A stretch of DNA of 64,000 nucleotides, taken from Cellulophaga baltica. Its GTDB lineage: Bacteria > Bacteroidota > Bacteroidia > Flavobacteriales > Flavobacteriaceae. Of this stretch, positions 46,143 to 54,616 are shown one piece after another; the first letter of the stretch is position 1; the number at the start of each line of letters is the position of its first letter. The notes beneath the pieces are model-generated. The model had not been told where the DNA came from. It ran no database searches and was given only the letters and a program-made list of their open reading frames with translations. The stretch is taken from assembly GCF_018861125.1 (NCBI RefSeq), contig NZ_JAHKQN010000013.1, positions 472,548 to 536,547 of the forward strand. The letters run 5' to 3'. A program made the translations under genes and the position numbers.

Positions 46143-46205
46143 TAAGTAGGTTAAGCAATGTTTAAATAATATATTTTATAGTATTAAATTTAATTTGGGA
46201 TAAAA
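46143..46205 (+). other. degenerate relative of the array 1 small RNA
   Basis: TAAGTAGGTTAAG (46143-46155) is identical to the core of the four small RNAs at 31 kb, and TTTGGGATAAAA (46194-46205) matches the TTTGGGATGAAAA of copy 4. The gap between the two is 38 bases instead of 12, and no terminator hairpin follows. A TAATTTAA box upstream resembles copy 4's -7 box. It is either a remnant or a divergent RNA gene. The rest of the 517-base gap (46066-46582) holds the terminator before it and the 48-codon ORF on the minus strand. Confidence 0.4.
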
Positions 46206-46271
46206 ATTAACATTACATATATATTCTTTGTTCTTAAATTTGATAATTAAAGTTTGGTTTTAATATAAAAT

Positions 46272-46418
46272 TTATAATAGAATTAATAATATTGAAAATT
46301 GTAATAATGCAAACACACCAAAACCAATTAAAAATTTATTATTATTTGTAAATAAAGTATTGATATCTTCATTATTCTCATTTCCTTTAAATCCGTAGGT
46401 TCCTTCATTTAAATTCAT
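46272..46418 (-). CDS. small single-span membrane protein ORF (48 aa)
   Basis: Minus-strand ORF from ATG 46418 (an in-frame ATG also lies two codons earlier, after AAAGAG) to TAA 46272-46274. The first 28 residues are polar (NLNEGTYGFKGNENNED), then a 20-residue hydrophobic helix (FLIGFGVFALLQFSILLILL) reaches the C terminus. This is a plausible tail-anchored peptide, lying alone in a large intergenic gap. No family is recognised; coding status is uncertain. Confidence 0.45.
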   Translation of the reverse strand: MNLNEGTYGFKGNENNEDINTLFTNNNKFLIGFGVFALLQFSILLILL

Positions 46419-46582
46419 AATCATCTCTTTATTAGTTTATATGTATATAACAACATACTTTTTAAAACTCCTGAAAAAAATTAATTTTTTTCTTAAATAA
46501 GCTGTATGCTTGATAGAAAAAGACTACTATAATAAAGTTTTATTAAACTAAGAATAAGATATAATAAGTAAAAAATAGAGTA

Positions 46583-47914
46583 TTGAATAACCCGCTAACA
46601 TTTAAAAAGATTAATAAATTAGCTATACCGGCAACTATAGCTGGTATAGCTGAACCTTTGCTTTCTATAACAGATACTGCTATTGTTGGTAATATTGATG
46701 TTGATGGTATTGAATCGTTAGCCGCCGCAGGAATTGTAGGTTCCTTTTTATCTATGCTAATCTGGATTTTAGGGCAAACCAGAAGTGCTATTTCTGCAAT
46801 AATATCTCAATATTATGGTGCCGGAAAAATTGATGAAGTAAAGTCACTCCCAGCGCAAGCCATATATTTAAACATTGCTTTGAGTATCATTATTCTTTTA
46901 GCAACAATATTTGTTATAGAAGATATATTCCGGCTTTTAAATGCTACAGGTAAAATACTAGACTATTGTATATCTTATTACGAAATTCGGGTTTGGGGAT
47001 TTCCACTTACCCTATTCACATTTGCTGTAATGGGTATTTTTAGAGGGCTACAAAATACATTTTATCCTATGGTTATTGCTATAGTTGGTGCAGTATTAAA
47101 TGTAATCTTAGATTATGCACTAGTTTACGGATTAACAAATTATATAGAACCTATGTACTTAGAAGGTGCTGCATGGGCTAGCCTTATAGCACAAACATGT
47201 ATGGCATTGATGGCTTTTATTTTACTTATAACAAAAACAAAAATTAGTTTAAAACCTCAACTACCGTTTCATCCGGAATTAAAACGTTTGATTGCAATGA
47301 GCTTAAACTTATTTGTTAGAACTTTAGCGCTAAATACTGCTTTAATTTTAGCAGTTAGAGAAGCAACAGCTTTGGGTGATAAATATATTGGTGCGCACAC
47401 AGTTGCGATTAACATCTGGTTATTTTCTGCATTTTTTATCGATGGTTATGCAGGAGCAGGGAATATCTTAGCAGGACGCTTATTGGGCGAAAAAAATTAC
47501 AAAGGCTTAAATAAACTATTAAAAATGATACTTAAATACGCTCTAATTATTAGCGCTATTTTAATGGCATTGGGTTTTGTTTTTTACCAACCAATAGGTC
47601 ATTTATTTTCTAATGATACGCCTGTACTAATTATATTTTATAGCATTTTTTATATCATACTCATTGGCTTACCTATAAATACTATTGCATTTATATATGA
47701 CGGAATATTTAAAGGCTTAGGCGAAATGAAATACTTAAGAAATACGCTTCTAGTTGCCACATTTATTGGCTTTATTCCTACTTTATTTATTACAAAATAT
47801 TTAGGTCTAGGTATTACTGGTATTTGGATTGCTTTTACCGTTTGGATGCTAATCAGAGGCGGAAGTTTGGTATATAAGTTCAAAAACAAATTCATACCGC
47901 TTATTCGTATTTAA
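46583..47914 (+). CDS. MATE family efflux transporter
   Basis: Inner-membrane antiporter of the MATE (DinF-like) family, 443 aa, TTG start at 46583. The protein has about twelve hydrophobic helices and the usual first-helix pattern (KLAIPATIAGIAEPLLSITDTAIVG), a region GQTRSAISAIISQYYGAGK, and the second half beginning at about 230. MATE pumps export cationic drugs or metabolites using Na+ or H+. It lies 35 bases before the enoyl-CoA hydratase gene. Confidence 0.93.
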   Translation: MNNPLTFKKINKLAIPATIAGIAEPLLSITDTAIVGNIDVDGIESLAAAGIVGSFLSMLIWILGQTRSAISAIISQYYGAGKIDEVKSLPAQAIYLNIALSIIILLATIFVIEDIFRLLNATGKILDYCISYYEIRVWGFPLTLFTFAVMGIFRGLQNTFYPMVIAIVGAVLNVILDYALVYGLTNYIEPMYLEGAAWASLIAQTCMALMAFILLITKTKISLKPQLPFHPELKRLIAMSLNLFVRTLALNTALILAVREATALGDKYIGAHTVAINIWLFSAFFIDGYAGAGNILAGRLLGEKNYKGLNKLLKMILKYALIISAILMALGFVFYQPIGHLFSNDTPVLIIFYSIFYIILIGLPINTIAFIYDGIFKGLGEMKYLRNTLLVATFIGFIPTLFITKYLGLGITGIWIAFTVWMLIRGGSLVYKFKNKFIPLIRI

Positions 47915-47949
47915 TTGAAAAATGTATTTTTGATACAAACTATAAATCT

Positions 47950-48717
47950 ATGTCTACTTCAAGAGAAAATGGAAGTCTTTATACTAAAATTAATAATCAA
48001 ATTGCAACTATAGAATTTGGGCACCCTGCAAGTAATTCTTTTGTAAGTGAATTATTAGATCGTTTAGCTAAAGAATTTGATAAACTTTCTGATAATGATG
48101 CTATAAATACAATTATTTTAAAATCTGAAGGAGAAAAAGCTTTTTGTGCGGGTGCATCTTTTGATGAACTAGTGGCTGTATCAAATTTAGAAGAAGGGAA
48201 AATATTTTTTAGTGGTTTTGCACATGTAATCAATGCCATGCGAAAATGTAAAAAAGTGATTATTGGCCGTGTGCAAGGTAAAATAGTTGGCGGTGGGATT
48301 GGTTTAGTTGCTGCTTGCGATTATGTTTTTTCAACTGAGAAAGCATCAATCAGATTATCTGAATTAACAATTGGTATAGCCCCTTTTGTAATAGCGCCGG
48401 CAATAGAACGTAAAATAGGTGTTGGTGCACTATCAGAACTATCATTAAGTCCAACTGAATGGAAAACTGCATATTGGGCACAAGAAAAAGGCTTGTTTTC
48501 CAGAGTTTTTGATGATATAAAAGAACTTGATAAAGAATTAGATTATTTTACAAATAACCTATCACAATATAACCCACAAGCACTTGAAGATTGGAAAAAA
48601 GTACTTTGGAAAAATACTGATCATTGGGATTCTCTATTAATTGATAGAGCCGCAATAACGGGTAAATTAGTGCTTTCTGAATTTACGAAAACAGCTTTAA
48701 AGAAATTTAAAAAATAA
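47950..48717 (+). CDS. enoyl-CoA hydratase/isomerase family protein
   Basis: Crotonase-fold protein of 255 aa. The first oxyanion-hole region is EKAFCAGASFDEL and the second GRVQGKIVGGGIGLVAACDYV. The following segment ASIRLSELTIGIAPF has a Glu where one catalytic acid is expected. It could hydrate enoyl-CoA in fatty-acid or amino-acid breakdown; the exact substrate is unknown. Not part of a visible beta-oxidation cluster. Confidence 0.9.
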   Translation: MSTSRENGSLYTKINNQIATIEFGHPASNSFVSELLDRLAKEFDKLSDNDAINTIILKSEGEKAFCAGASFDELVAVSNLEEGKIFFSGFAHVINAMRKCKKVIIGRVQGKIVGGGIGLVAACDYVFSTEKASIRLSELTIGIAPFVIAPAIERKIGVGALSELSLSPTEWKTAYWAQEKGLFSRVFDDIKELDKELDYFTNNLSQYNPQALEDWKKVLWKNTDHWDSLLIDRAAITGKLVLSEFTKTALKKFKK

Positions 48718-48759
48718 TAATTATGGTAAAATATCGTTTTATCATTTTAGTATAATCAT

Positions 48760-48873
48760 ATGGAAATTCTTAACTTTTTAAACGGAGATCTTATCTTCCC
48801 AATTTTAGCACTATTTGTAGTAGTAATATATTTTGTCAATCGAGTACGCTCAAGAAGAAAATACAAACGGTAA
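48760..48873 (+). CDS. small single-span membrane protein ORF (37 aa)
   Basis: ATG 48760 to TAA 48871-48873. A hydrophobic helix (LIFPILALFVVVIYFV, residues 11-26) is followed by a strongly basic tail (NRVRSRRKYKR), a classic N-out/C-in small membrane protein layout. It lies in the 233-base gap between the enoyl-CoA hydratase and PTPS genes. Function unknown; the positive-inside tail supports real coding. Confidence 0.5.
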   Translation: MEILNFLNGDLIFPILALFVVVIYFVNRVRSRRKYKR

Positions 48874-48950
48874 AGCTACAACATGTTAGCATAAAGTGAT
48901 ACTTTTGTAATCAGCTGCATAAATAGCATTCTGTATTATAATCCACATTT

Positions 48951-49400
48951 ATGAGTAAAATTAGAATTACCAAGCAATTTAATTTCGAAACCGGTCATGC
49001 ATTATATGGTTATGATGGTAAGTGTAGAAATGTGCACGGACATAGTTATAAACTATCTGTAACTGTAATTGGCCAACCTATAACCGATACTTCTCATGTA
49101 AAATTAGGAATGGTAATTGATTTTGGTGATCTAAAAAAAATTGTAAAAGAAGAAATTGTTGATCAGTTTGATCATGCTACTGTATTTAATAAAAATACAC
49201 CACATGTTGAGTTAGCAAAGGAGTTGATAGATCGTGGTCACATGGTAATATTAGCAGATTATCAACCTACTAGTGAAAACATGGTTATCGATTTTTCTAA
49301 ACGAATTAAATCTCGTTTACCTGAAAATATTACATTACATTCTTTAAAACTACAAGAAACAGATACTTCATTTGCTGAATGGTATGCTAGTGATAATTAA
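48951..49400 (+). CDS. 6-pyruvoyl-tetrahydropterin synthase/QueD family protein
   Basis: Pterin-type enzyme of 149 aa. Zinc ligands H16, H29 and H31 (ETGHALYGYDGKC, NVHGHSYKL), catalytic C25, a further catalytic His region (DQFDHATVF) and the substrate Glu (LQETDTSFAEWY) are all present. Either 6-carboxy-tetrahydropterin synthase for queuosine (QueD) or PTPS activity is possible; in bacteria QueD is more common. It precedes the LpxH-like gene by 46 bases. Confidence 0.92.
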   Translation: MSKIRITKQFNFETGHALYGYDGKCRNVHGHSYKLSVTVIGQPITDTSHVKLGMVIDFGDLKKIVKEEIVDQFDHATVFNKNTPHVELAKELIDRGHMVILADYQPTSENMVIDFSKRIKSRLPENITLHSLKLQETDTSFAEWYASDN

Positions 49401-49446
49401 AAATCACCCAAGCTTTAGCTAGATTCTTTCATTTATTAATACAATC

Positions 49447-50220
49447 ATGCAGACCATAAATATTCCAGAAGGTAAAAAAGTATATTTCGCTAGTGATAAC
49501 CATTTAGGCGCGCCCACAATAGAACAGAGTTATCCTAGGGAAAAAAAATTTGTTACTTGGTTAGATGAAATTAAAGAAGATGCTGCTGCTATATTTTTAT
49601 TAGGTGATTTATTCGATTTTTGGATGGAATATAAAACCGTTGTACCTAAGGGTTTCACAAGAACCTTAGGGAAATTAGCGGAAATAGCTGATTCTGGTAT
49701 TCCTATTTTTTATTTTGTCGGAAATCATGATTTATGGATGAATGGCTATTTTGAAGAAGAATTAGGGATTCCCGTATATCACCAACCACAACAATTTACG
49801 TTTAACACTACTACATTTTTTATTGGTCATGGTGACGGACTTGGTCCAGGAGATATTGGTTATAAGCGCATGAAAAAAGTGTTTACAAACCCATTTTGTA
49901 AATGGCTTTTTAAATGGCTACACCCAGATATTGGGGTACGTTTAGCACAGCATTTATCTGTGAAGAATAAATTAATATCTGGTGATGATGATGCTAATTT
50001 TTTAGGGGAAGAAAAAGAATGGCTCGTTCAATACGCAAAACGTAAACTAGAAACCAAACATTATGACTATTTTGTTTTTGGCCATAGGCATTTACCTTTA
50101 GAAATAAAGTTAAACGAAAAATCTACTTATACCAATCTAGGCGATTGGGTTAAATACTACACTTACGCTGTTTTTAATGGTGAAAAATTAACGCTAAAAG
50201 AATATAAAATAATAGTGTAA
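49447..50220 (+). CDS. UDP-2,3-diacylglucosamine diphosphatase (LpxH-like)
   Basis: Calcineurin-like metallophosphoesterase of 257 aa that cleaves UDP-2,3-diacylglucosamine to lipid X in lipid A synthesis. The metal motifs occur in order: SDNHLGAP (D17, H19), LLGDLFDFWMEY, FVGNHDLWMNGYF, FIGHGDGLGPGD and VFGHRHLPLE. The first motif is D-N-H rather than the D-x-H with L found in E. coli LpxH but fits the family. Cytosolic, peripheral to the membrane. The small-RNA array 2 begins right after its stop. Confidence 0.92.
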   Translation: MQTINIPEGKKVYFASDNHLGAPTIEQSYPREKKFVTWLDEIKEDAAAIFLLGDLFDFWMEYKTVVPKGFTRTLGKLAEIADSGIPIFYFVGNHDLWMNGYFEEELGIPVYHQPQQFTFNTTTFFIGHGDGLGPGDIGYKRMKKVFTNPFCKWLFKWLHPDIGVRLAQHLSVKNKLISGDDDANFLGEEKEWLVQYAKRKLETKHYDYFVFGHRHLPLEIKLNEKSTYTNLGDWVKYYTYAVFNGEKLTLKEYKIIV

Positions 50221-50257
50221 CAAAAAAATAATCTTTTCCCTATAGCGTAATTACTCG

Positions 50258-50419
50258 TGTTCACCATATTAATTATAAAAAACTACATGCTAATAGTATC
50301 TTTACTATATTATTAGTATTTAAATATTGAACCCAAATCATCAATTACCTACCTACAAACCAAAATTTACCTAAATTTATTTACTTGACCTAAAAAAAGC
50401 CCCGTAAAGGGCTTTTTTT
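50258..50419 (+). ncRNA. small RNA-like tandem unit, array 2 copy A
   Basis: First of three tandem units. Conserved TGTTCACC starts the unit (50258); a -7-like box TATCTTTA is at 50297-50304; CCCAAATC at 50332-50339; ACCTACCTAC at 50347-50356. It ends in a terminator with stem GCCC/GGGC (50399-50412) between seven A and seven T. No -33 TTG is clear. A 15-codon TTG-started frame (50328-50375) exists here and in copy B only. The whole gap 50221-50980 between two convergent genes holds nothing but these three units. Confidence 0.55.
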
Positions 50420-50480
50420 ATTAAAATAAAAATTTAACGGAAAAATCTAAAAATAAAAAACAACTAATTATTCTATTTGA

Positions 50481-50697
50481 ATACTAATATAATAAAAAAT
50501 ATTAAAGTAATCTAATTCTTACAACATTTTTATCTATGTTCACCACATTAATTATAAAAAACTACACGCTAATAGTATATTTACTCTGTTGTTAGTATTT
50601 AAATGTTGAACCCAAATCTTCAATTACCTACCTACAAACCAAAGTTTACCTAAATCTATTACTTAACCTAAAAAAAGCCCTCAATGGGGCTTTTTTT
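50481..50697 (+). ncRNA. small RNA-like tandem unit, array 2 copy B
   Basis: Second unit. It starts ATACTAATAT (50481); TGTTCACC at 50537 lies 279 bases after that of copy A. -7-like box TATATTTA 50576-50583; CCCAAATCTT 50611-50620; ACCTACCTAC 50626-50635; CTTAACCTA 50662-50670. Terminator stem GCCC/GGGC (50677-50690) plus seven T. Clearly a duplicate of copy A including its upstream region. Confidence 0.6.
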
Positions 50698-50763
50698 ATT
50701 TCATGAAAACTTGTCGAGAAAAATTTAAAAAAGGAAAAACCACAACCAATATTTCCTTTAAAA

Positions 50764-50981
50764 ATACTAATATAGTTAAAAACATTAAAGTAATCTAATT
50801 CCTACAACATTTTTATCTATGTTCACCACAATAATTATACAAAACTATATACTAGTAGTACCTTTACAATGTTATTAAAGTTTAAGTGTTGATCCCAAAT
50901 TAAAACTTAACCCAAAAAAATATTAGCCCCCAAACCTTTAAATTAACCAAATTGAAAAAAAGTCCTTAATTGGACTTTTTT
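50764..50981 (+). ncRNA. small RNA-like tandem unit, array 2 copy C
   Basis: Third, most diverged unit, starting ATACTAATAT (50764) with TGTTCACC 283 bases after that of copy B. -7-like box TACCTTTA 50859-50866. CCCAAAT (50894-50900) and AACTTAACCC (50904-50913) are now close together. The terminator stem has changed on both sides to GTCC/GGAC (50962-50975). The T-run touches the stop of the convergent MFS gene, so this hairpin may also end that transcript. Confidence 0.55.
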
Positions 50982-52237
50982 TATTCGGCTTCATGGGCTT
51001 CAACATCTTTTTGTAAGTCTAATTTTCTAAAAGTAGGTGAAACTATAGCTGTTATACCCACAGTTATTATAGTCATAGCACCCCCAAATACAACGGCAGT
51101 TACAGTTCCCATCAATTTAGCTGTTAAACCACTTTCAAAAGCACCTAATTCATTAGAAGAACCAACAAACATAGAATTTACTGAGGCAACTCTACCTCGC
51201 ATATGGTCAGGCGTTTTCAATTGTAAAATAGTTTGCCTAACAATCATAGAAACACCATCTAAAGCTCCACTCAAAAACAATGCACCAACAGATAACCAGA
51301 AATAAGTTGAAAGCCCAAAAACTATCATACAAACTCCGAAGCCACATACCGCAATTAATAATTTTTTACCTGCATTTTTATGTAATGGGAAACGTGTTGA
51401 GCCTAGCATGGTAAGTGCTGCTCCAACAGCAGGTGCTGCACGTAATATTCCAAACCCTTCTGCTCCTACTTTCAATATATCTTGAGCAAATATGGATAAT
51501 AATGCAACAGCACCACCAAACAATACTGCAATCATATCTAAAGTTAATGCTCCAAAAACAGCTTTAGTACTAAAAACAAAGTTTAAACCTTCTTTTAAAC
51601 TATCAAATACATGCTCACCAATTTTTGGGTTCAATATTGGTTTCTTTTTAATATTAAAAAGCGCTAATAATGCTATTAATGAAAAACCAAAAATTAAACA
51701 CATTGACCAATGTACACCAATATAGCTGATAGAAAACCCTGCTAAAGCTGGGCCCAAAACTGAACCCATTTGCCAAGTAGAGCTACTCCATGTTGCCGCA
51801 TTTGGATATATTTTTTTTGGAACAAGTAATGCCAATAGTGAAAAAATCGTAGGCCCTATAAACGAACGTACAATACCACCTAAAAAAACTAAAGCGTAAA
51901 TACTATACAATATGGTTTTGGTATTGTAACTAATTCCAACAGAAGGCAAACTCAATAAAAAAAGTCCTAAACTAATTACTGAAAAACCTAGTATACATTT
52001 GATAAGTAAACCACGTTTTTCTTTTTGATCTACAATATGACCTGCAAATAGCGCCATTGTTACTGCGGGTATAACTTCCATTAAGCCAATAACACCTAAT
52101 GAAAGAGGATCTTTAGTCATTGAATAAACTTGCCATTCAATAACAATGAATTGCATTGACCATGCAAAAACCATTGCAAAACGAACTATTAAAAATATAT
52201 TAAATTCTTTATATCGTAATGCTGCATAAGGATCCAT
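50981..52237 (-). CDS. MFS transporter
   Basis: Major facilitator superfamily exporter, 418 aa, with about twelve hydrophobic helices. The helix 2-3 loop GHIVDQKEKRGLLIKCILG is the family A-motif region, and FIGPTIFSLLALLVPKKIYPNAATWSSSTWQ resembles the EntS/DUF894 branch of siderophore or drug exporters. A matching loop occurs in the second half (DHMRGRVASVNSMFVGSSNELGAFESG). Substrate unknown. It starts from a promoter at 52264-52271 on the minus strand. Confidence 0.9.
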   Translation of the reverse strand: MDPYAALRYKEFNIFLIVRFAMVFAWSMQFIVIEWQVYSMTKDPLSLGVIGLMEVIPAVTMALFAGHIVDQKEKRGLLIKCILGFSVISLGLFLLSLPSVGISYNTKTILYSIYALVFLGGIVRSFIGPTIFSLLALLVPKKIYPNAATWSSSTWQMGSVLGPALAGFSISYIGVHWSMCLIFGFSLIALLALFNIKKKPILNPKIGEHVFDSLKEGLNFVFSTKAVFGALTLDMIAVLFGGAVALLSIFAQDILKVGAEGFGILRAAPAVGAALTMLGSTRFPLHKNAGKKLLIAVCGFGVCMIVFGLSTYFWLSVGALFLSGALDGVSMIVRQTILQLKTPDHMRGRVASVNSMFVGSSNELGAFESGLTAKLMGTVTAVVFGGAMTIITVGITAIVSPTFRKLDLQKDVEAHEAE

Positions 52238-52263
52238 ACGTACAATAATTTAAAAGTAAGATG

Positions 52264-52271
52264 CAAAGATA
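52264..52271 (-). promoter_or_regulatory. -7 promoter box of the MFS gene
   Basis: TATCTTTG on the minus strand, exact TANNTTTG, 26 bases before the MFS ATG. It lies in the 70-base gap between recJ and this gene, so the MFS gene need not depend on recJ transcription. Confidence 0.5.
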
Positions 52272-52307
52272 TGTAAGGAAAAAGCATTTAATATAAATTA
52301 AGATGTA

Positions 52308-53999
52308 TTAAGCTCTAATATCTCTTAATTTCATTTGTAAACTCACATTGCCTTGCCATTCGTTTTCATCAATAGAATAAACGGCACTAAATGATTTTTC
52401 AGATTTAATAAGAGGTAGTTTATCACCTAAATTAAAACCAATACCTCCTATTTGGTTAGAACCTTTCTGCTTTACTGAAATTTTCAAATGCTTATTGTCT
52501 TCACCTACGCATTTAGAATAGCCTGTATCTACTAAATTATCTGTCATAAAAACAGGTGTCATATTACCAGGACCAAAAGGTGCAAATTGATTAATAATTC
52601 GCATTAGTTTAGGAGTAATATCTTTTAAATTAATCTGCATATCTACCGATATCTCTGGTGTCAATAGATTACTATCAATAGTATCAGTAACTACTTTTTC
52701 AAATTGATTTTTAAAGTCTTTATACTGATTCTCTGATAATGTTAAACCTGCTGCATATTTATGACCACCAAATTGCTCAATAAATTCTGAACATTGTTCT
52801 AAAGCGTTGTAAACATCAAACCCTTTTACGGAACGCGCTGATGCGGCCAATTTTTCACCACTTTTGGTAAAAACTAATGTTGGGCGGTAGTAGGTTTCCG
52901 TTAATCTTGAAGCTACAATACCTATAACACCCTTGTGCCATTGTTCTTGATAAACAACTGTAGTAAATTTTTCTTGCTCATCATTATTAGTGATTTGCGT
53001 CAATGCCTGTTCAGTAATTACTTTATCTAAATCTTTTCTATCACTATTAAATTGTTCAATTTCCGAAGCAAACTTTTCAGCTGTATTTACATCTTCAACT
53101 GTTAAAAGATTTACAGCATGTTGCCCATGTACCATACGGCCAGCAGCATTAATACGTGGTGCAATTATAAAAACAACATCGGTAATTGTAAGTGTCTGTT
53201 TTTTTATCTGATTGATGATTGCTTTAAAACCAGCTCTAGGATTTGTATTTATAACTTTTAAACCATAATAGGCTAACACCCTATTTTCACCAGTAATAGG
53301 TACGATATCTGCTCCAATTGCAGTCGCTACAAGATCTAAATACGGAATTAAATCATTTATTGTTTCCCCTTTTGTAGCACCTAAGGCTTGTATTAATTTA
53401 AAACCAACACCACAACCACAAAGCTCATCATAAGGGTAACTACAATCATCACGTTTAGGGTCTAAAACGGCAACAGCATCGGGAATTGTATTTCCTGGTC
53501 GGTGATGATCACAGATAATAAAATCAATCCCTTTTTTTTTAGCGTAAGTAACTTTATCGATTGCTTTTACTCCACAATCAAGTGCAATAATTAATGAAAA
53601 ACCATTGTCTTCCGCAAAATCGATTCCTTTATAAGAAACTCCGTATCCCTCTTTATAGCGATCAGGAATATAGGTTGCTACATTTGGGTAGTATGATAAT
53701 AAGTAAGATGACATTAACGCAACAGCAGTTGTCCCATCAACATCATAATCACCATACACAAGTATATTCTCATTATTAGCAATAGCCTTTTCAATACGAG
53801 ATACGGCCAATTCCATATCTTTCATTAAAAAAGGATCATGTAAATGAGAAAGCTCTGGTCTAAAAAAATATTTTGCCTCTTCGTAAGTAGAAATATCCCT
53901 TTGCAACAAAAGTTGCGCTACCAAGTCTTCAACTTTTAGAGCCTTAGCTAGCGCATTAATTTTATCTTTTTCAGGTTTCGCTTTTATAGTCCAGCGCAT
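52308..53999 (-). CDS. recJ: single-stranded-DNA-specific exonuclease RecJ
   Basis: 5'-3' single-strand exonuclease used in recombination and mismatch repair, 563 aa. DHH-family motifs are visible: NILVYGDYDVDGTTAVALM (I), IIALDCGVKAID (II), IDFIICDHHRPG (III with DHH), CGCGVGFKLIQAL and INAAGRM. The C-terminal DHHA1 domain carries QFGGHKYAAGLTL and the OB fold follows. Full length; it starts 29 bases after the OsmC gene on the minus strand. Confidence 0.95.
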   Translation of the reverse strand: MRWTIKAKPEKDKINALAKALKVEDLVAQLLLQRDISTYEEAKYFFRPELSHLHDPFLMKDMELAVSRIEKAIANNENILVYGDYDVDGTTAVALMSSYLLSYYPNVATYIPDRYKEGYGVSYKGIDFAEDNGFSLIIALDCGVKAIDKVTYAKKKGIDFIICDHHRPGNTIPDAVAVLDPKRDDCSYPYDELCGCGVGFKLIQALGATKGETINDLIPYLDLVATAIGADIVPITGENRVLAYYGLKVINTNPRAGFKAIINQIKKQTLTITDVVFIIAPRINAAGRMVHGQHAVNLLTVEDVNTAEKFASEIEQFNSDRKDLDKVITEQALTQITNNDEQEKFTTVVYQEQWHKGVIGIVASRLTETYYRPTLVFTKSGEKLAASARSVKGFDVYNALEQCSEFIEQFGGHKYAAGLTLSENQYKDFKNQFEKVVTDTIDSNLLTPEISVDMQINLKDITPKLMRIINQFAPFGPGNMTPVFMTDNLVDTGYSKCVGEDNKHLKISVKQKGSNQIGGIGFNLGDKLPLIKSEKSFSAVYSIDENEWQGNVSLQMKLRDIRA

Positions 54000-54028
54000 A
54001 TATTTTTTACTGCTAAAATGAACTAAAA

Positions 54029-54457
54029 CTATTTATTATGAAAAAAAGTTTTAACCTCTGTAGTTGCAAATTGACGGAACATTTCCATAACTCCACAATA
54101 TTTTTCAAGAGATAGATCTACTGCTCTTTGTAGTTTACTCTCTTTTAAGTTAGCCCCATGAAAATGATATTCAAGAACCACTTTATCATAAAATTTTGGA
54201 TGTTCATCAGTTAAGTTGGCGATAGTTTCAATATGAAAATCATCAACCTCTAATTTCATTTTTTTAATTAACGCAGCAACATCTAAACCCGAACAACCTG
54301 CCAATGCAGAAAGCATTAATGATTTTGGTCGCAAACCGTTACCATCACCACCATCTTCTTTAGCAATATCAATATTAAAAGTTTGACCAGAAGTATTCCC
54401 TGTTTCAAATGCCATGTTACCCAACCATTTGGTTGTTATGTGATTTGTTGTGCTCAT
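54029..54457 (-). CDS. OsmC family protein
   Basis: Small OsmC/Ohr-fold protein, 142 aa. The region SLMLSALAGCSGLDVAALIKKM carries the first family Cys; the second Cys region is SLEKYCGVMEMF. The fold usually reduces organic hydroperoxides through the two thiols. The spacing resembles the YhfA/OsmC branch rather than Ohr, so the true substrate is open. It lies upstream of recJ on the same strand; a TATTTTTA -7-like box is at 54480-54487. Confidence 0.88.
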   Translation of the reverse strand: MSTTNHITTKWLGNMAFETGNTSGQTFNIDIAKEDGGDGNGLRPKSLMLSALAGCSGLDVAALIKKMKLEVDDFHIETIANLTDEHPKFYDKVVLEYHFHGANLKESKLQRAVDLSLEKYCGVMEMFRQFATTEVKTFFHNK

Positions 54458-54616
54458 AATTATTGTTTGTTATAAGGTGTAAAAATACGAAAGAAAAAGC
54501 ATATCACCTTTGCTTTTGATTCACTTGATAAAAGACTAAAACGTATCAGAAAAATTATTTATTGCAATATTTATAATCAATATCTGAAGTTGATCCTAAA
54601 TACTTTAATTAAATAA

